Shown here: in pieces, positions 53,474 to 63,282 of the stretch
Numbering within the stretch: position 1 is the first letter of the stretch
Layout of the letters: the number at the start of each line of letters is the position of its first letter
Assembly (NCBI RefSeq): GCF_030316855.1
Contig: NZ_JASZYR010000003.1
Location: forward strand, 490,885 to 554,884
Length of the DNA: 64,000 nt
Direction of reading: 5' to 3'
Source of the DNA: Variovorax sp. J22P240
Lineage (GTDB): Bacteria > Pseudomonadota > Gammaproteobacteria > Burkholderiales > Burkholderiaceae_C
Position numbers and translations under genes: made by a program
Notes under the pieces: generated by a model
What the model was told of the DNA's origin: nothing
The model's input: only the letters and a program-made list of their open reading frames with translations
Database searches by the model: none

Positions 53474-55273
53474 TCAGTGGATTTCGGGCTCGCCCTCTGT
53501 CGGGGCTTCTCCTGCGTTCTCGCGGTAGTCCGGTGCCAGGAAGTCGAAGTCGCAACCCGTGTCGGCCTGCTGCACGTGCTTGAGGAACATCACGCCGTAG
53601 CCCCGGCTGAACTTCGGGATCGGCTTCTGCCATTCAGCCCGGCGGCGCGCGATCTCTTCGTCGCTCACCTGCATGTCGATGCGTCGCGCGTCGACGTCGA
53701 GCGTGACGAGATCTCCGTCACGCACCAGCGCCAGCGGACCACCGACGTGCGATTCGGGCGTGACGTGCAGCACGCAGGCGCCGTAGCTGGTGCCGCTCAT
53801 GCGGGCGTCGCTGATGCGGACCATGTCGCGCACGCCTTCCTTCAGCAGCTTCTGCGGGATCGGCAACTGGCCCCATTCGGGCATGCCGGGCGCGCCCTGC
53901 GGGCCGGCGCTCTGCAGCACGATCACGCTGTCCTTCGTCACGGGCAGCGCGGGATCGTCGATGCGTGCGGCGAGGTCGTCGTAGTTCCTGAAGACGACGG
54001 CTGGGCCGGTGTGGCGGCGCAGGTGCGCTTCCATCGCGGCGGGCTTGATCACGGCGCCGGCGGGCGCGAGGTTGCCGTGCAGCACGGCGAGTCCGCCGCT
54101 TTCGAGCAGCGCTTCGGCGCGCGGGCGGATCACGTCGGCGTTGTAGGTGCGGGCGTCCTCGATGTTCTCGGCCAGCGTCCGGCCGTTGCAGGTGCGCTGG
54201 CTGCCGTCGATCAGGTCGCCCATCTCGCGCAGGAAGGCGCGGAGGCCGCCGGCGTAGAAGAAATCCTCCATCAGGTATTTGCCGCCGGGGCGCAGGTTGG
54301 CGATGACCGGGGTGCTGCGCGCGAGTTCGTCGAAGCGCGCCAGGTCGAGCGCCACGCCGGCACGTCGCGCCATCGCGATCAGGTGAACGATGGCGTTGGT
54401 CGAGCCGCCCAGGCCCAGCACGGCGGTGACCGCGTTGTCGAAGGACGCCGGCGTCAGGAAGTCGAGCGGCTTCAGGTCTTCCCACACCATGTCGACGATG
54501 CGGCGGCCGGTGTGCGTGGCCATCATCGCGTGGCGCGAATCCGCGGCGGGGATCGACGACGCGCCAGGCAACGTCAGGCCCAGCACTTCGGCCGCGCTGG
54601 TCATGGTGCTGGCCGTGCCCATGGTCATGCAGGTGCCTGGCGAGCGGGCGATGCCGTCCTCGACGTCCTGCCAGTCCCGCTCGGTGATATTGCCGGCGCG
54701 AAGCTCGGCCCAGTACTTCCAGGTGTCGGAGCCGGAGCCCAGGAACTGGCCCTTGTAATCGCCGCGCAGCATCGGCCCGGCGGGCACGAAGATGGTCGGC
54801 AGGTTCATCGCCAGCGCGCCCATCACGAGGCCCGGCGTGGTCTTGTCGCAGCCGCCCATCAGCACGCAGCCGTCGGCGGGGTAGGAGCGCAGCAGCTCCT
54901 CGGCCTCCATCGCGAGCAGGTTGCGGTAGAGCATCGTGGTCGGCTTCTGAAAAGCCTCGCCCAGGCTCATCGCCGGGATCTCCACCGGAAAGCCGCCCGC
55001 CTGCCACACACCGCGCTTCACTTCCTCCGCACGCTGGCGAAAGTGCGTGTGGCAGGAGTTCATGTCGCTCCAGGTGTTGAGGATGGCGATGACCGGTTTG
55101 CCCAGGTAGTCGTCGCGCGAGAGCCCCATCTGCGCCGTGCGCGACCGGTGGCCGAAGCTGCGCAGATCCTTCGCGCCGTACCAGCGGTGGGAGCGGAGAT
55201 CTTCGGATTTCTTGCGATGGGCAGCGGGCGAGGACGAGGCAGGGGGCGATGTCGGGGAAAGCGGGTCGGTCAT
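53474..55273 (-). CDS. IlvD/Edd-family dehydratase (sugar-acid type)
   Basis: Fe-S dehydratase of 599 residues. The cluster cysteines are in [19 protein letters not shown] and [24 protein letters not shown] and [11 protein letters not shown] are also conserved. The N-terminal extension ([23 protein letters not shown]) is the one seen in L-arabinonate/xylonate-type dehydratases rather than in IlvD. It probably converts an aldonate to a 2-keto-3-deoxy acid. First structural gene of the operon; the promoter and LacI operator lie immediately upstream. Confidence 0.9.
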   Translation of the reverse strand: MTDPLSPTSPPASSSPAAHRKKSEDLRSHRWYGAKDLRSFGHRSRTAQMGLSRDDYLGKPVIAILNTWSDMNSCHTHFRQRAEEVKRGVWQAGGFPVEIPAMSLGEAFQKPTTMLYRNLLAMEAEELLRSYPADGCVLMGGCDKTTPGLVMGALAMNLPTIFVPAGPMLRGDYKGQFLGSGSDTWKYWAELRAGNITERDWQDVEDGIARSPGTCMTMGTASTMTSAAEVLGLTLPGASSIPAADSRHAMMATHTGRRIVDMVWEDLKPLDFLTPASFDNAVTAVLGLGGSTNAIVHLIAMARRAGVALDLARFDELARSTPVIANLRPGGKYLMEDFFYAGGLRAFLREMGDLIDGSQRTCNGRTLAENIEDARTYNADVIRPRAEALLESGGLAVLHGNLAPAGAVIKPAAMEAHLRRHTGPAVVFRNYDDLAARIDDPALPVTKDSVIVLQSAGPQGAPGMPEWGQLPIPQKLLKEGVRDMVRISDARMSGTSYGACVLHVTPESHVGGPLALVRDGDLVTLDVDARRIDMQVSDEEIARRRAEWQKPIPKFSRGYGVMFLKHVQQADTGCDFDFLAPDYRENAGEAPTEGEPEIH

Positions 55274-55313
55274 GGTTTGTCTCTCCGCGCCGTCCGGCTG
55301 GGATGCCGTATGA

Positions 55314-55331
55314 AATGTTAGCGCTGTCATT
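55314..55331. promoter_or_regulatory. LacI-family operator
   Basis: AATGTTAGCGCTGTCATT has 14 of 18 symmetric bases around the central AGCGCT, matching the TGTTAGCGCTAACA class of LacI/GntR-type sites. It covers the expected transcription start of the dehydratase operon, so bound repressor would block initiation. Confidence 0.7.
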
Positions 55332-55333
55332 TC

Positions 55334-55363
55334 ATCATAAGACCGGAGCCGGCATGCGGTCAA
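55334..55363 (-). promoter_or_regulatory. Promoter of the sugar-acid operon
   Basis: On the minus strand TTGACC (55363-55358), an 18-base spacer and TATGAT (55339-55334) form a near-consensus sigma70 promoter reading into the dehydratase gene. The operator at 55314-55331 begins next to the -10 box. Confidence 0.6.
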
Positions 55364-55396
55364 CAGGGTATTTGCGGCTGGCCCGGCGCGCGGCCG

Positions 55397-56425
55397 TCAG
55401 GCGCTGGCGCGTTCGATCAGCGAGAAGCCGAGGTCGATGACCTTCTGTTCGACGGGCCGCCCTTCGGCGCGGTCGATGATGAAACGCGCAGCCTGCCGGC
55501 CGATGGCGGTGCCATCGATGCGCACGGTGGAGATGGCGGGGTGCGCGTGGCGCGCGAAGCCGAGGTCGCCGAAGCCCATTGCCGCGATGTCCTGCGGAAC
55601 CCGCATTCCGCGTGCCTGAGCCTCGGTGATGACGCCGTGCGCGAGCGCGTCCGAACTGCAGACCACGACGTCGATATCCGGAGCCTCGTCGAGCAAGCTG
55701 GCGAATGCCGTTCTGCCGCTGCCCAGCGTCGTCGGCGCCGCGACGCTGCAAATTTCGGGCTGCCGGCCGCCGAGCGCCTGCCAGGCCTGCTCGAAGCCGT
55801 CGCGGCGCAGGTTCGCACGCTGGTCATCCCCGGTGATCACCGCAGGCCGGCGGTAGCCCTTGCCATGAAGGAATTTCGCAATGTCAGTGCCCACTTTCTC
55901 GTGAGAGAAGCCCACGAGCATGTCCACCGGTGTCGGCGTCAGGTCCCAGGTTTCGACCACCGGAATGCCCGACGCCAGCAGCCGCCGCCGCCCCTCGGCC
56001 GACCGCATGATCCCCGTCAGCACGATCCCGTCAGGGCGCCGTCCGACGATGGCGTCGATCAGCGCGTCCTCCCGCGAGTTGTGATAGCCGGCCTGGCCGA
56101 GCATCAGCTGATACCCGGACTCGGCCAGCGCCTCGGTGAGCGCCTGGATGGTCTCCAGGAAAACCGGCCCCGCGATGGTCGGCACCAGCGCGGCCACCAA
56201 CCGGCTGCGGTTGGAAGCCAGCCCGCCGGCGAGCAGATTGGGCACATAGCCCGTGCGCTCGACGGCCAGCCTCACTTTCTCGCGAGTCTTCGGCGACACG
56301 AGTTCCGGCGAATTGAGCGCCCGTGACACGGTGATGGCCGACACGCCCGCGAGCTTGGACACGTCGTCGAGGGTGATGCCGCCGCTGCTGCGGCGCGTCG
56401 GACGGGGAGGAGAATCTTGGGTCAC
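55397..56425 (-). CDS. LacI-family transcriptional regulator
   Basis: Repressor of 342 residues: helix-turn-helix ITLDDVSKLAGVSAITVSRALN near residue 16, hinge YVPNLLAGGLASNRS, then a periplasmic-binding-type ligand domain (VAALVPTIAGPVFLETIQAL, FGDLGFARHAHPAIST). The GTG start at 56425 is set by the HTH position. It lies 123 bp upstream of the dehydratase on the same strand and very likely controls that operon through the operator at 55314-55331. It resembles the GntR-of-gluconate type of LacI protein, fitting a sugar-acid inducer. Confidence 0.93.
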   Translation of the reverse strand: MTQDSPPRPTRRSSGGITLDDVSKLAGVSAITVSRALNSPELVSPKTREKVRLAVERTGYVPNLLAGGLASNRSRLVAALVPTIAGPVFLETIQALTEALAESGYQLMLGQAGYHNSREDALIDAIVGRRPDGIVLTGIMRSAEGRRRLLASGIPVVETWDLTPTPVDMLVGFSHEKVGTDIAKFLHGKGYRRPAVITGDDQRANLRRDGFEQAWQALGGRQPEICSVAAPTTLGSGRTAFASLLDEAPDIDVVVCSSDALAHGVITEAQARGMRVPQDIAAMGFGDLGFARHAHPAISTVRIDGTAIGRQAARFIIDRAEGRPVEQKVIDLGFSLIERASA

Positions 56426-56565
56426 GGCTTCAGAATGTCGGCGCTACCATGCGCCGGTCGCCGCATTATGTGCGAGCCTACCCGAGGCCCGAGAGGCCCG
56501 GATGGTCGTCGGGCAGCCGCGCGAGCCTGGACCGGCTGGTCAAGGCGTTGCGGCCCGAGGCCGCG

Positions 56566-56934
56566 TCAGGCCAGATCGAACTGGGCGGTAAAGGCCACGC
56601 AGAACTCCGGCGTGCCGCTGATCGACATCGTCACCGTGTGCCGGGGCGTTGCCGGCGGCCCTGCGTGCACGCAGACCCGAAGCGTGTCCTCGTCGAACTC
56701 GATCGTCTCGGGCACGGTGATTTCCTGCATGCCCTGCAGGTCGTAGTCCCAGTCGCCGCCCTCGCCCACCGGGCCCCTGCGTCCGGGAAAGGCGGCGTTT
56801 GCCCATTCCAGCACCTGCGCGATCTCGGCATGCACTGCCGCGACGTGCTGAGGCCCGGTGGTGGCCATGGCGTCGAACACACCGATGCCCTCGGTGTCTT
56901 CGCTGTAGTCGAAATCCAGATAGTCCAATGTCAT
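56566..56934 (-). CDS. Unknown protein (122 residues)
   Basis: Acidic soluble protein (MTLDYLDFDYSEDTEGIGVF at the N-terminus). Short strands and one helix (AAVHAEIAQVLEWANAAF) are visible; I know no family. A downstream strand TPRHTVTMSISGTPEFCVAF ends the fold. It is not clearly in an operon. Confidence 0.65.
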   Translation of the reverse strand: MTLDYLDFDYSEDTEGIGVFDAMATTGPQHVAAVHAEIAQVLEWANAAFPGRRGPVGEGGDWDYDLQGMQEITVPETIEFDEDTLRVCVHAGPPATPRHTVTMSISGTPEFCVAFTAQFDLA

Positions 56935-57020
56935 GCGGCGCTATACATTTGTTGCATAAGAGAACTTGGCTGTTCGAATGGTTGCAGACTTCCGCACGCA
57001 ATTGAGCGAACCTTCACCCC

Positions 57021-57353
57021 ATGAACACTGGCGCACTTCCTCCCACCCTGTCGAAGTTGATCGGCTGGTTCTCCGTGACACCCGCCGAGCCGATCTCGGC
57101 TAGGTTGCTCCGCGATATTCCGGCGACCTTTTCGGAAGAGCAGGCGGATGCGGTGCTCGATCTCGAAGTGATCGCTGCACGAGATCAGTCCCGCGCCGGG
57201 CGTCGCCTGCGGGAATGCACCCCCTCGCTATTCACGCGCGCCCAAGCCGAGTGCGTTCGCGAGTTGCTCAGTCTGGACCCTTGGGATCTGCGTGCCACGC
57301 TCGCAGACGCGATGGAGCCCTGCGAGTTGCGGGATCGGCTGGCATTCGCGTAG
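57021..57353 (+). CDS. Unknown protein (110 residues)
   Basis: Small soluble, helical protein with Arg/Leu-rich helices (LRDIPATFSEEQADAVLDLE, RAQAECVRELLSLDPWDL). No motif recognised; no convincing ribosome-binding site was identified. It sits between two minus-strand genes. Confidence 0.5.
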   Translation: MNTGALPPTLSKLIGWFSVTPAEPISARLLRDIPATFSEEQADAVLDLEVIAARDQSRAGRRLRECTPSLFTRAQAECVRELLSLDPWDLRATLADAMEPCELRDRLAFA

Positions 57354-57403
57354 ATCGGATGTCGAGCGCCCTCATCAGCTCATAGTTCATCGTCGCGCTC
57401 CCG

Positions 57404-59200
57404 CTACCCGACGCGCGGCTGGTCCTCCCAGTCCACCCAATTCACCGGATGGGTATCGAGATAGCTGCCCACGGCGGCACCGATGGTCGGGAAGAACACC
57501 GCTTCTCCCATCCTCGCGAACAGCCCGAAGCGCTTCAGCTTGTCCTTGACGGGGTCCTTCATCTCGGCGATGCACAGCTGGATGCCAGCCGCGTGCAAGG
57601 TCTCGTCCAGTTCGGCCAGCATGTCGGCGGAAGTGACGTCCACGCTCGTGACCGGTTCCGCCGCAACGACGAGCCAGCGCACCGGCGTCGGCGATGCGGC
57701 CACCGCGTTGAGCACCCGGTCCTGGAACAGTTCGGCGTTGGCGAAGAACAAGGGAGCATCCCAGCGAAACAGAACCAGCCCCGGAATGAGGCGCGCATCG
57801 GGATAGCGCGTGATGTCGTGATAACCCTTGACCCGGTCTGCGCGCCCCAGGACCGCTGAGTACGGGCGCCATGCATCCCACAGGAATTCGATGATCGCCA
57901 TCACAATGGCCAGGCCGATGCCCTCGATAGCGCCCAGCACGGCCACTCCGACCGTGCAGACGATCGATAGCCAGAACTCCCAGCGCTGGATGCGATAGAT
58001 CCGTCGCAGATCGGTGATCTCGATGAGGCCGATGGCCGATGCGATCACCACCGCGGCGAGTGCGCTGGAGGGCAAGTTCTTCAGCAGGTCCGGCGCCACG
58101 ACCAGCAGCAGGGCAACGGCCAGCGCACCGACGACGCCGGTCAGTTGGGTCTTCGCGCCCGCGGCCTCGGCCACGGGCGTCCGCGACGAACTGCTGCTGA
58201 CCGGAAAACCCTGGAAGAAGCCCGCGGCCAGGTTGGCGGCGCCGAGCGCCACCATCTCCTGATTCGGGTCCACGTAGGTTTGGGTCCGCGCGGCATAGAC
58301 GCGCGAGAGCACGCTGGTGTCTGCAAAAGAGACGAGGGCGACGGCGCACCCGCCGATCAGCACAGGGGCGATGTCGGCGCGGGTGATCCACGGGATGGCG
58401 AACGACGGCAGGCCCTGGGGCAGGGCACCGAGGACCGACACATCGGCGCTCGCGGCAAGGTCCAGCACGCCCACGGCGATGGTTGCCGCCACCACGGCAA
58501 TCAGGATGCCCGGCAAGCGCTTGTGGCCCTTGAGCAGCAGGATGAGCGTGAGGGTGCCCGCACCGACCGCGAAGGCGACCCAGTTGATCTTTCCATCCAT
58601 CACGGCCATGCCGATGGCCTGCAGGTTCCGCAACGGCCCGTCGCCTTCGATCGAGAAGCCGAAGAGCTTTGGCAGCTGGCTGATCAACACCGTCAACGCG
58701 ATGCCGTTCATGTAGCCGTAGCGGATCGGCTTGGAGAGAAGCTCGGTGACGAAGCCCAGGCGCGCGATGCCCGCGAGGACGCACACCGCGCCCGACACGA
58801 TCGCCATCATGGCCGCCAGGGCGATCGCGCGCTGCGGGTCGCCGCCGGACAGCGGCAGCACGACGGCGAGGATGACGGCGGCCAGTGAGGAGTCGGGGCC
58901 CAGCACCAGGATCCGGCTGGGGCCGAACAGCGCATAGGCGATCAGCGGAACGATGGTCGCGTAGAGCCCGTAGATGCCGGGCACGCCCGATGCCACCGCG
59001 TAGGCGATCCCGACGGGCACCAGCATCGTCGTCAGCACCAGTCCGGCCACGATGTCGTGCCGCAGCCAGGCCATCTGGTACGCGCGCAGCGTGTGGAGGC
59101 CCGGAAGCCACCGGGCCCAGCCCGTCAGGTCGGCGGCTTTCGCCCGCCGTGCAATTCGGCCCGGCTCCGGGATGGGGGACGAAAGATCGGACTTGCTCAT
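57404..59200 (-). CDS. SulP-family sulfate/anion permease with STAS domain
   Basis: Inner-membrane transporter of 598 residues. About 12 helices carry family motifs (VLTTMLVPVGIAYAVASGVPGIYGLYATIVP, GPDSSLAAVI, NLAAGFFQGFPVSSSSSRTPV). The C-terminal STAS domain runs over about residues 450-570 (LIPGLVLFRWDAPLFFANAELF, SVDVTSADMLAELDETLHAAG). It likely imports sulfate or bicarbonate. ATG at 59200; divergent from the TPR gene. Confidence 0.9.
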   Translation of the reverse strand: MSKSDLSSPIPEPGRIARRAKAADLTGWARWLPGLHTLRAYQMAWLRHDIVAGLVLTTMLVPVGIAYAVASGVPGIYGLYATIVPLIAYALFGPSRILVLGPDSSLAAVILAVVLPLSGGDPQRAIALAAMMAIVSGAVCVLAGIARLGFVTELLSKPIRYGYMNGIALTVLISQLPKLFGFSIEGDGPLRNLQAIGMAVMDGKINWVAFAVGAGTLTLILLLKGHKRLPGILIAVVAATIAVGVLDLAASADVSVLGALPQGLPSFAIPWITRADIAPVLIGGCAVALVSFADTSVLSRVYAARTQTYVDPNQEMVALGAANLAAGFFQGFPVSSSSSRTPVAEAAGAKTQLTGVVGALAVALLLVVAPDLLKNLPSSALAAVVIASAIGLIEITDLRRIYRIQRWEFWLSIVCTVGVAVLGAIEGIGLAIVMAIIEFLWDAWRPYSAVLGRADRVKGYHDITRYPDARLIPGLVLFRWDAPLFFANAELFQDRVLNAVAASPTPVRWLVVAAEPVTSVDVTSADMLAELDETLHAAGIQLCIAEMKDPVKDKLKRFGLFARMGEAVFFPTIGAAVGSYLDTHPVNWVDWEDQPRVG

Positions 59201-59456
59201 AGGTCGCCGGCCAGTTGACGGCCGGCTTGCGGCGCTTGAAGCGGTCACTTTACAAGAGAGATCCGCGGGCGCGCATCGACTAACCGGCGCCCCGTCGTCG
59301 CCGTCCTCAAGAGAGTGGTGGACAGGGGTGCGATCGGCGCGCATGCTCGCAACCTTCAGGCTCGTGCGGGCACCTGATTTCGCGTGGCGCATTGGCCCGC
59401 TCTCATCTGTTGTGCTGGGGATGACCGTGGCGGTCATCCAGTCACGGAGTCGCCAA

Positions 59457-61082
59457 ATGACCCAACTCGAGATACTGCGCAGCCCAGGGACCCGCCTCGG
59501 CGGAGTGCTGCTTGCCGCTACGGTGTTTGCGGGCGGCGCTTCGTTTGTCGGGCAGGCCTGGGGACAGGCCGCCGACGAAAAGCTCGGCAAGGTGCATTTC
59601 GATGTGTCCTGCACGCCGTCGGCCCAAGCGCTTTTCGATCGCGCGATGCTCTATCAGCATTCGTTCTGGTACCGCGCCTCGAAGACCGCCTTCGAGGACG
59701 TCGCGAAGGCCGACTCTGCGTGCGGCATGGCTTACTGGGGCATCGCGCTGAGCCTGCTCTGGAATCCCCATACCCCGCCGCCCGAGAAGAATCTCGCAGA
59801 GGGCACCGTCGCGCTGGCCAAGGGAAAGATCGTCGGCGCCAAGACCCAACGCGAACGCGACTACCTCGATGCGCTCGGTGTCATGTACGCCGACTACGAC
59901 AAGGTCGACCATCGCACGCGCGTTCAGGCCTATGCCAAGGCGATGGAGCAACTCGCGCTGCGCTACCCCGATGACGACGAGGCGCAGATCTACTACGCAC
60001 TCGCGCTGAACATCTCGGCCCCTCCCACGGACAAGACCTACGCGAGCCAACTCAAGGGTGCGGACATCCTGGAGCAGATCGCCAAGCGCCAGCCGCAGCA
60101 TCCAGGCGTCGCCCATTACCTGATTCATCTCTACGACTCGCCGGCCCTCGCGGACAAGGGCCTGGCAGCCGCCCGGCGGTATTCGAGCATCGCCCCCGCT
60201 GCGGCCCATGCGCAGCACATGCCCTCGCATGTCTTCACCCGCGTCGGGTATTGGAAGGAGTCGATCGCCTCCAACACGGAATCGTCACGCGTGGCGGCGC
60301 TGGGCAAGGAAAGCAACGACCAGCTGCACGCCATGGACTACCTCGTCTATGCGAACTTGCAGCTGGGACGGGATGGCAGCGCCAGCGCGATCATCGATGA
60401 GATGGGCAAGGTCACCGGCTTCACGGAGACCTTCATTCCCGGACCCTACGCGCTGGCCGCCTCGCCGGCGCGCTACGCGGTGGAGCGCGGCGACTGGAAG
60501 GCCGCGGCCACGCTTGCGGTTCGGCCCAGCCCCTTGCCCCACGTGCAGGCGATCACGTACTTTGCGCGTGCCCTGGGCGCCGCACGCTCGGGCGACACGG
60601 CGGCCGCCGAAGTCGACATCGCGAAGATCACCGAAATGAGAGACAAGTTGCGCGAGGCCAAGGATGTCTACTGGTCGCAACAAGTCGAAATCCAGCGCCA
60701 GGTGGCATCCGCCTGGGTGCTCTACGCCAACGGCAAGTACGACGATGCACTAAAAGCCATGGCCGCCGCGGCCGACGCCGAGGACGCGACGGAGAAGCAC
60801 CCCGTCACGCCGGGCGTGCTGAAGCCTGCGCGCGAACTCTACGGTGTCATGCTGCTGGAGCAAGGCAACTCCAGCGAAGCGCTCGTTGCCTTCGAGGCGA
60901 CGCTGAAGAAGGAGCCCAACAGATTGGGCGCCACCGCAGGCGCGGCGAAGGCCGCTGAAAAGAGCGGTGATTCAGTGGCGGCCCGCAAATACTTCAGTCA
61001 GGTCGTCGCCATTGCCGATGGCGCCGACAAGAGCCGCATCGACGTGAACGACGCCCGCGTGTACCTCGCGAAGAAACCATGA
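59457..61082 (+). CDS. Exported TPR-repeat protein of unknown role
   Basis: Protein of 541 residues with a signal-like hydrophobic N-terminus (LGGVLLAATVFAGGASFVG, residues ~14-32). It then consists of helical tandem repeats: CGMAYWGIALSLLWNPHTP, YPDDDEAQIYYALALNIS, GVAHYLIHLYDSPALADKGL, AAHAQHMPSHVFTRVGYWKE and so on, as in TPR/Sel1-like scaffolds. No enzyme motif is visible. The stop is linked to the next small secreted protein by an ATGA overlap, so the two are co-translated. Confidence 0.8.
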   Translation: MTQLEILRSPGTRLGGVLLAATVFAGGASFVGQAWGQAADEKLGKVHFDVSCTPSAQALFDRAMLYQHSFWYRASKTAFEDVAKADSACGMAYWGIALSLLWNPHTPPPEKNLAEGTVALAKGKIVGAKTQRERDYLDALGVMYADYDKVDHRTRVQAYAKAMEQLALRYPDDDEAQIYYALALNISAPPTDKTYASQLKGADILEQIAKRQPQHPGVAHYLIHLYDSPALADKGLAAARRYSSIAPAAAHAQHMPSHVFTRVGYWKESIASNTESSRVAALGKESNDQLHAMDYLVYANLQLGRDGSASAIIDEMGKVTGFTETFIPGPYALAASPARYAVERGDWKAAATLAVRPSPLPHVQAITYFARALGAARSGDTAAAEVDIAKITEMRDKLREAKDVYWSQQVEIQRQVASAWVLYANGKYDDALKAMAAAADAEDATEKHPVTPGVLKPARELYGVMLLEQGNSSEALVAFEATLKKEPNRLGATAGAAKAAEKSGDSVAARKYFSQVVAIADGADKSRIDVNDARVYLAKKP

Positions 61083-61468
61083 GAGCAATGCGTGTCCGCC
61101 TGCTCCTGATCTTCACGGCCGCAACGGCTGCTCAGGCATGGGCTGGCCCGTTGCAGGTGGTCGGATACTCCGGCAGCCTCGGCGAGTGGGAATGGAGCGC
61201 GAGCGTGACGGAAAAGATCGCCGGCCGAACGAAAGAATTCTCCGGACCTTTGACGCTGCAACACGTCGGCGTCTGCACTCAGGAGGGCCCCGAGACAAAG
61301 ACGGGCCAGATCCGGTTTCAACTGTCGAAGCTGCCGTCTGAGATGAAGGCGACGATATGGATCGATGGTGTCGAGTGCACGTTCAGTGGTCGCCTGTCGG
61401 ATCGGTATTCGGGGTCGATGACCTGCCCGGATCGACAGGCGATGCCGCTGAACATCTGGCTGAAGTAG
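61079..61468 (+). CDS. Small exported beta-rich protein
   Basis: Exported protein of 129 residues (126 if the ATG at 61088 is used) with a signal peptide (LLLIFTAATAAQAWA). The mature region has four cysteines (VCTQEG, VECTF, TCPD) and strands GEWEWSASVTEKIAG, ATIWIDGVECTFSG. The family is unknown. Overlap with the TPR gene stop suggests joint expression. Confidence 0.75.
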   Translation: MRAMRVRLLLIFTAATAAQAWAGPLQVVGYSGSLGEWEWSASVTEKIAGRTKEFSGPLTLQHVGVCTQEGPETKTGQIRFQLSKLPSEMKATIWIDGVECTFSGRLSDRYSGSMTCPDRQAMPLNIWLK

Positions 61469-61513
61469 CCTGCGTGGCGGCGCTTCCTTGGCCAGCCGTG
61501 ATCGCCGCTGCAC

Positions 61514-61936
61514 TCATTCCCTCCGTCGGTACAGCGAGGCGTGTTCTTCCGTGTAGCTGCCAAGGGGCCCGGCGCGAACATCTTCTGGTCGAAGCAAAGC
61601 TGGATTCTTCAGATAGATGAATGTCTCAACGGTGTCGGCCGACGGCGCATCGGCCTCTCGCACCGGGACGCGGACGCGTTCGTAGCCGTCGGGCTCGCCA
61701 ACGCGCTCCAGCGAATCCATCTGTTCGAGTCCCGCGTCAGTCACTTCAAACAGTTGCCCCTCGACGTGGAGTCCATGTCCCGGACTGTTCAGCACCCACG
61801 GCGAACGGCGCTCGCCGACGAGATAGAAGGGATAGCGGTTCTCGGTGACAAAGCGGCCGGGGACACGAACGCCAGTGTTGACCGCGCTGTTGGGGAATCC
61901 CTCCTTGAGGGTGCCGAAGACGAAAACGTGATGCAC
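61514..61936 (-). CDS. Gamma-glutamylcyclotransferase-like protein (AIG2/GGACT type)
   Basis: Protein of 140 residues with the FVFGTLKEGFPN motif and the beta-barrel strands of the GGCT/AIG2-like fold, including VPGRFVTENRYPFYLVG and LHVEGQLFEVTDAGLEQMD (the general acid Glu is likely in EGQLFEV). GTG at 61936 is preferred: the motif starts four residues later and CGGAG lies 8 bases upstream. The substrate is uncertain (gamma-glutamyl amines or peptides). Confidence 0.75.
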   Translation of the reverse strand: MHHVFVFGTLKEGFPNSAVNTGVRVPGRFVTENRYPFYLVGERRSPWVLNSPGHGLHVEGQLFEVTDAGLEQMDSLERVGEPDGYERVRVPVREADAPSADTVETFIYLKNPALLRPEDVRAGPLGSYTEEHASLYRRRE

Positions 61937-61976
61937 TTGGGGCTCCGGAGGCGCGTCGCCTCGGCGATGGCCGGAA

Positions 61977-62282
61977 TCACGGCATGCGCTTGTACGTGCC
62001 CTTGGGCAGGCACTTGCTGGAGCCGGTGACCTTGAGCTCGGTGAACTGGAAGTCGGATTTGATCGCGTAGTCCTTGCCCGCATGCGAATGGCTCGCGCGC
62101 GTGCGAGGGCGGAACTTCTTGTCGGGACAAAGGCTGGACACGAACTCGTTGCCCAGGCGGCCGCCGACGCGCCACTCGATCTTGGTGCTGCCGTTCGCGT
62201 AGGTCCCTTCGAAGTCATCGTTCGCCAACAGGCCGGTCGATGTGGCGGCAAGGAGGATCGAAGCAAGGAACTGCTTTTTCAT
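61977..62282 (-). CDS. Small exported basic protein
   Basis: Protein of 101 residues with a signal peptide (MKKQFLASILLAATSTGLLA), then a mature part of ~80 residues with two cysteines (SLCPDKKF, SKCLPKG) that could pair. It is unknown otherwise. Forty bp separate it from the GGCT-like gene on the same strand. Confidence 0.65.
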   Translation of the reverse strand: MKKQFLASILLAATSTGLLANDDFEGTYANGSTKIEWRVGGRLGNEFVSSLCPDKKFRPRTRASHSHAGKDYAIKSDFQFTELKVTGSSKCLPKGTYKRMP

Positions 62283-62298
62283 CTGGTGCGCTCGCTGT

Positions 62299-62553
62299 TC
62301 AGCCTCGTGCGCCCGCGGCAAGCTGGCAGCTGTTCCGGGCGGTCGAGCAGCCTTTCATGGCGTCATTGAGGCGAGGGCGGCAACTCTTCTCTTTGGCGTT
62401 CTTGCAGAACTGGTAGTCGGCCTTGGCCGTCTGCTTGCACGTGCTGTATCGAAGCTCGCAAGGGGTCTGGCTGCCACCGTTACCTTGAGCCGAAGCAAAG
62501 CCCGAAACGGCCGCGACGATCCATGCGGCGGAGCGGAGCGCGATTCTTCCCAT
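62299..62553 (-). CDS. Small six-cysteine exported protein
   Basis: Protein of 84 residues with a signal sequence (residues ~5-22, ending FASAQ) and six cysteines (TPCELRY, STCKQT, QFCKNA, KSCRPRL, KGCSTA, NSCQLA). They form a compact disulfide-rich pattern. Unknown; it could be a binding or antimicrobial-type protein. It is next to the other small exported genes on the minus strand. Confidence 0.65.
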   Translation of the reverse strand: MGRIALRSAAWIVAAVSGFASAQGNGGSQTPCELRYSTCKQTAKADYQFCKNAKEKSCRPRLNDAMKGCSTARNSCQLAAGARG

Positions 62554-62710
62554 GTGCGTGCCTTCATGCGGGTCGGGGACTGCATCTTAGTCCCTTGAAG
62601 AGGGTGAATGAATTGACAGTAGGATGACGGGAGATCGATCAAGGAAGGCGCGCCTTGCAGTTCTGCGGTGCGCCTGATGGCGACACCCAGACTCACGGAG
62701 AACGCGAGCC

Positions 62711-63268
62711 ATGAAGACCCAGTACTACACCGCTTGCAGCCTGGACGGCTTCATCGCGACGGACGATCATTCGTTGGAATGGCTATTCCCACTCGGCGAT
62801 ATCAACGACACCAGCTATCCAAGATTCATCCAGGGCGTTGGCGCACTCGCGATGGGTTCATCCACCTACGAATGGATGCTGCGTCACGTCGTGAAGCCAG
62901 GTACGAAGGATCAGAAGGCTTGGCCCTACGAGCAACCGGCATGGGTGTTCAGCAATCGCGAACTTCCAGACGTGCCCTCGGCGGTCATTCACTTCGTCCG
63001 AGGTGACGTCAGGCCCGTGCACGAGGCAATGGCGCTGGCCGCAGGGGGCAAGAACGTATGGATCGTCGGCGGCGGCGATCTGGTCGGGCAGTTCTATGAC
63101 GTCGGGTTGCTTGACGAGATCATTGTTCAGGTCGGATCTGTGACTCTGAGCTCGGGCAGGCCCTTGCTTCCCCGCCGTATCGTGTCGCCGTCCCTGCAAC
63201 TCAAGGATGCAAGGCGAGTCGGTCCTGGCTTTGCCGAGCTCACCTATTCGGTGCCGACGAAGCGATGA
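62711..63268 (+). CDS. Dihydrofolate-reductase / RibD-C-like reductase
   Basis: Protein of 185 residues with the RibD C-terminal/DHFR fold: YYTACSLDGFIATDD (first strand and helix), MGSSTYEWML, AWVFSNRELP, the NADPH-binding IVGGGDLVGQFYDVGLLDEI and the ending VGPGFAELTYSV. A stand-alone bacterial member of this group, probably an NADPH-dependent reductase of unknown substrate. ATG at 62711. Confidence 0.85.
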   Translation: MKTQYYTACSLDGFIATDDHSLEWLFPLGDINDTSYPRFIQGVGALAMGSSTYEWMLRHVVKPGTKDQKAWPYEQPAWVFSNRELPDVPSAVIHFVRGDVRPVHEAMALAAGGKNVWIVGGGDLVGQFYDVGLLDEIIVQVGSVTLSSGRPLLPRRIVSPSLQLKDARRVGPGFAELTYSVPTKR

Positions 63269-63282
63269 TGCCGACCTGCTAG

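Noticed and set aside
50607..56425. Tripartite tricarboxylate (TctABC) transporter operon
   Set aside because: Only TctC-type receptors are present; no TctA or TctB genes occur, so it is not a complete TTT transporter.
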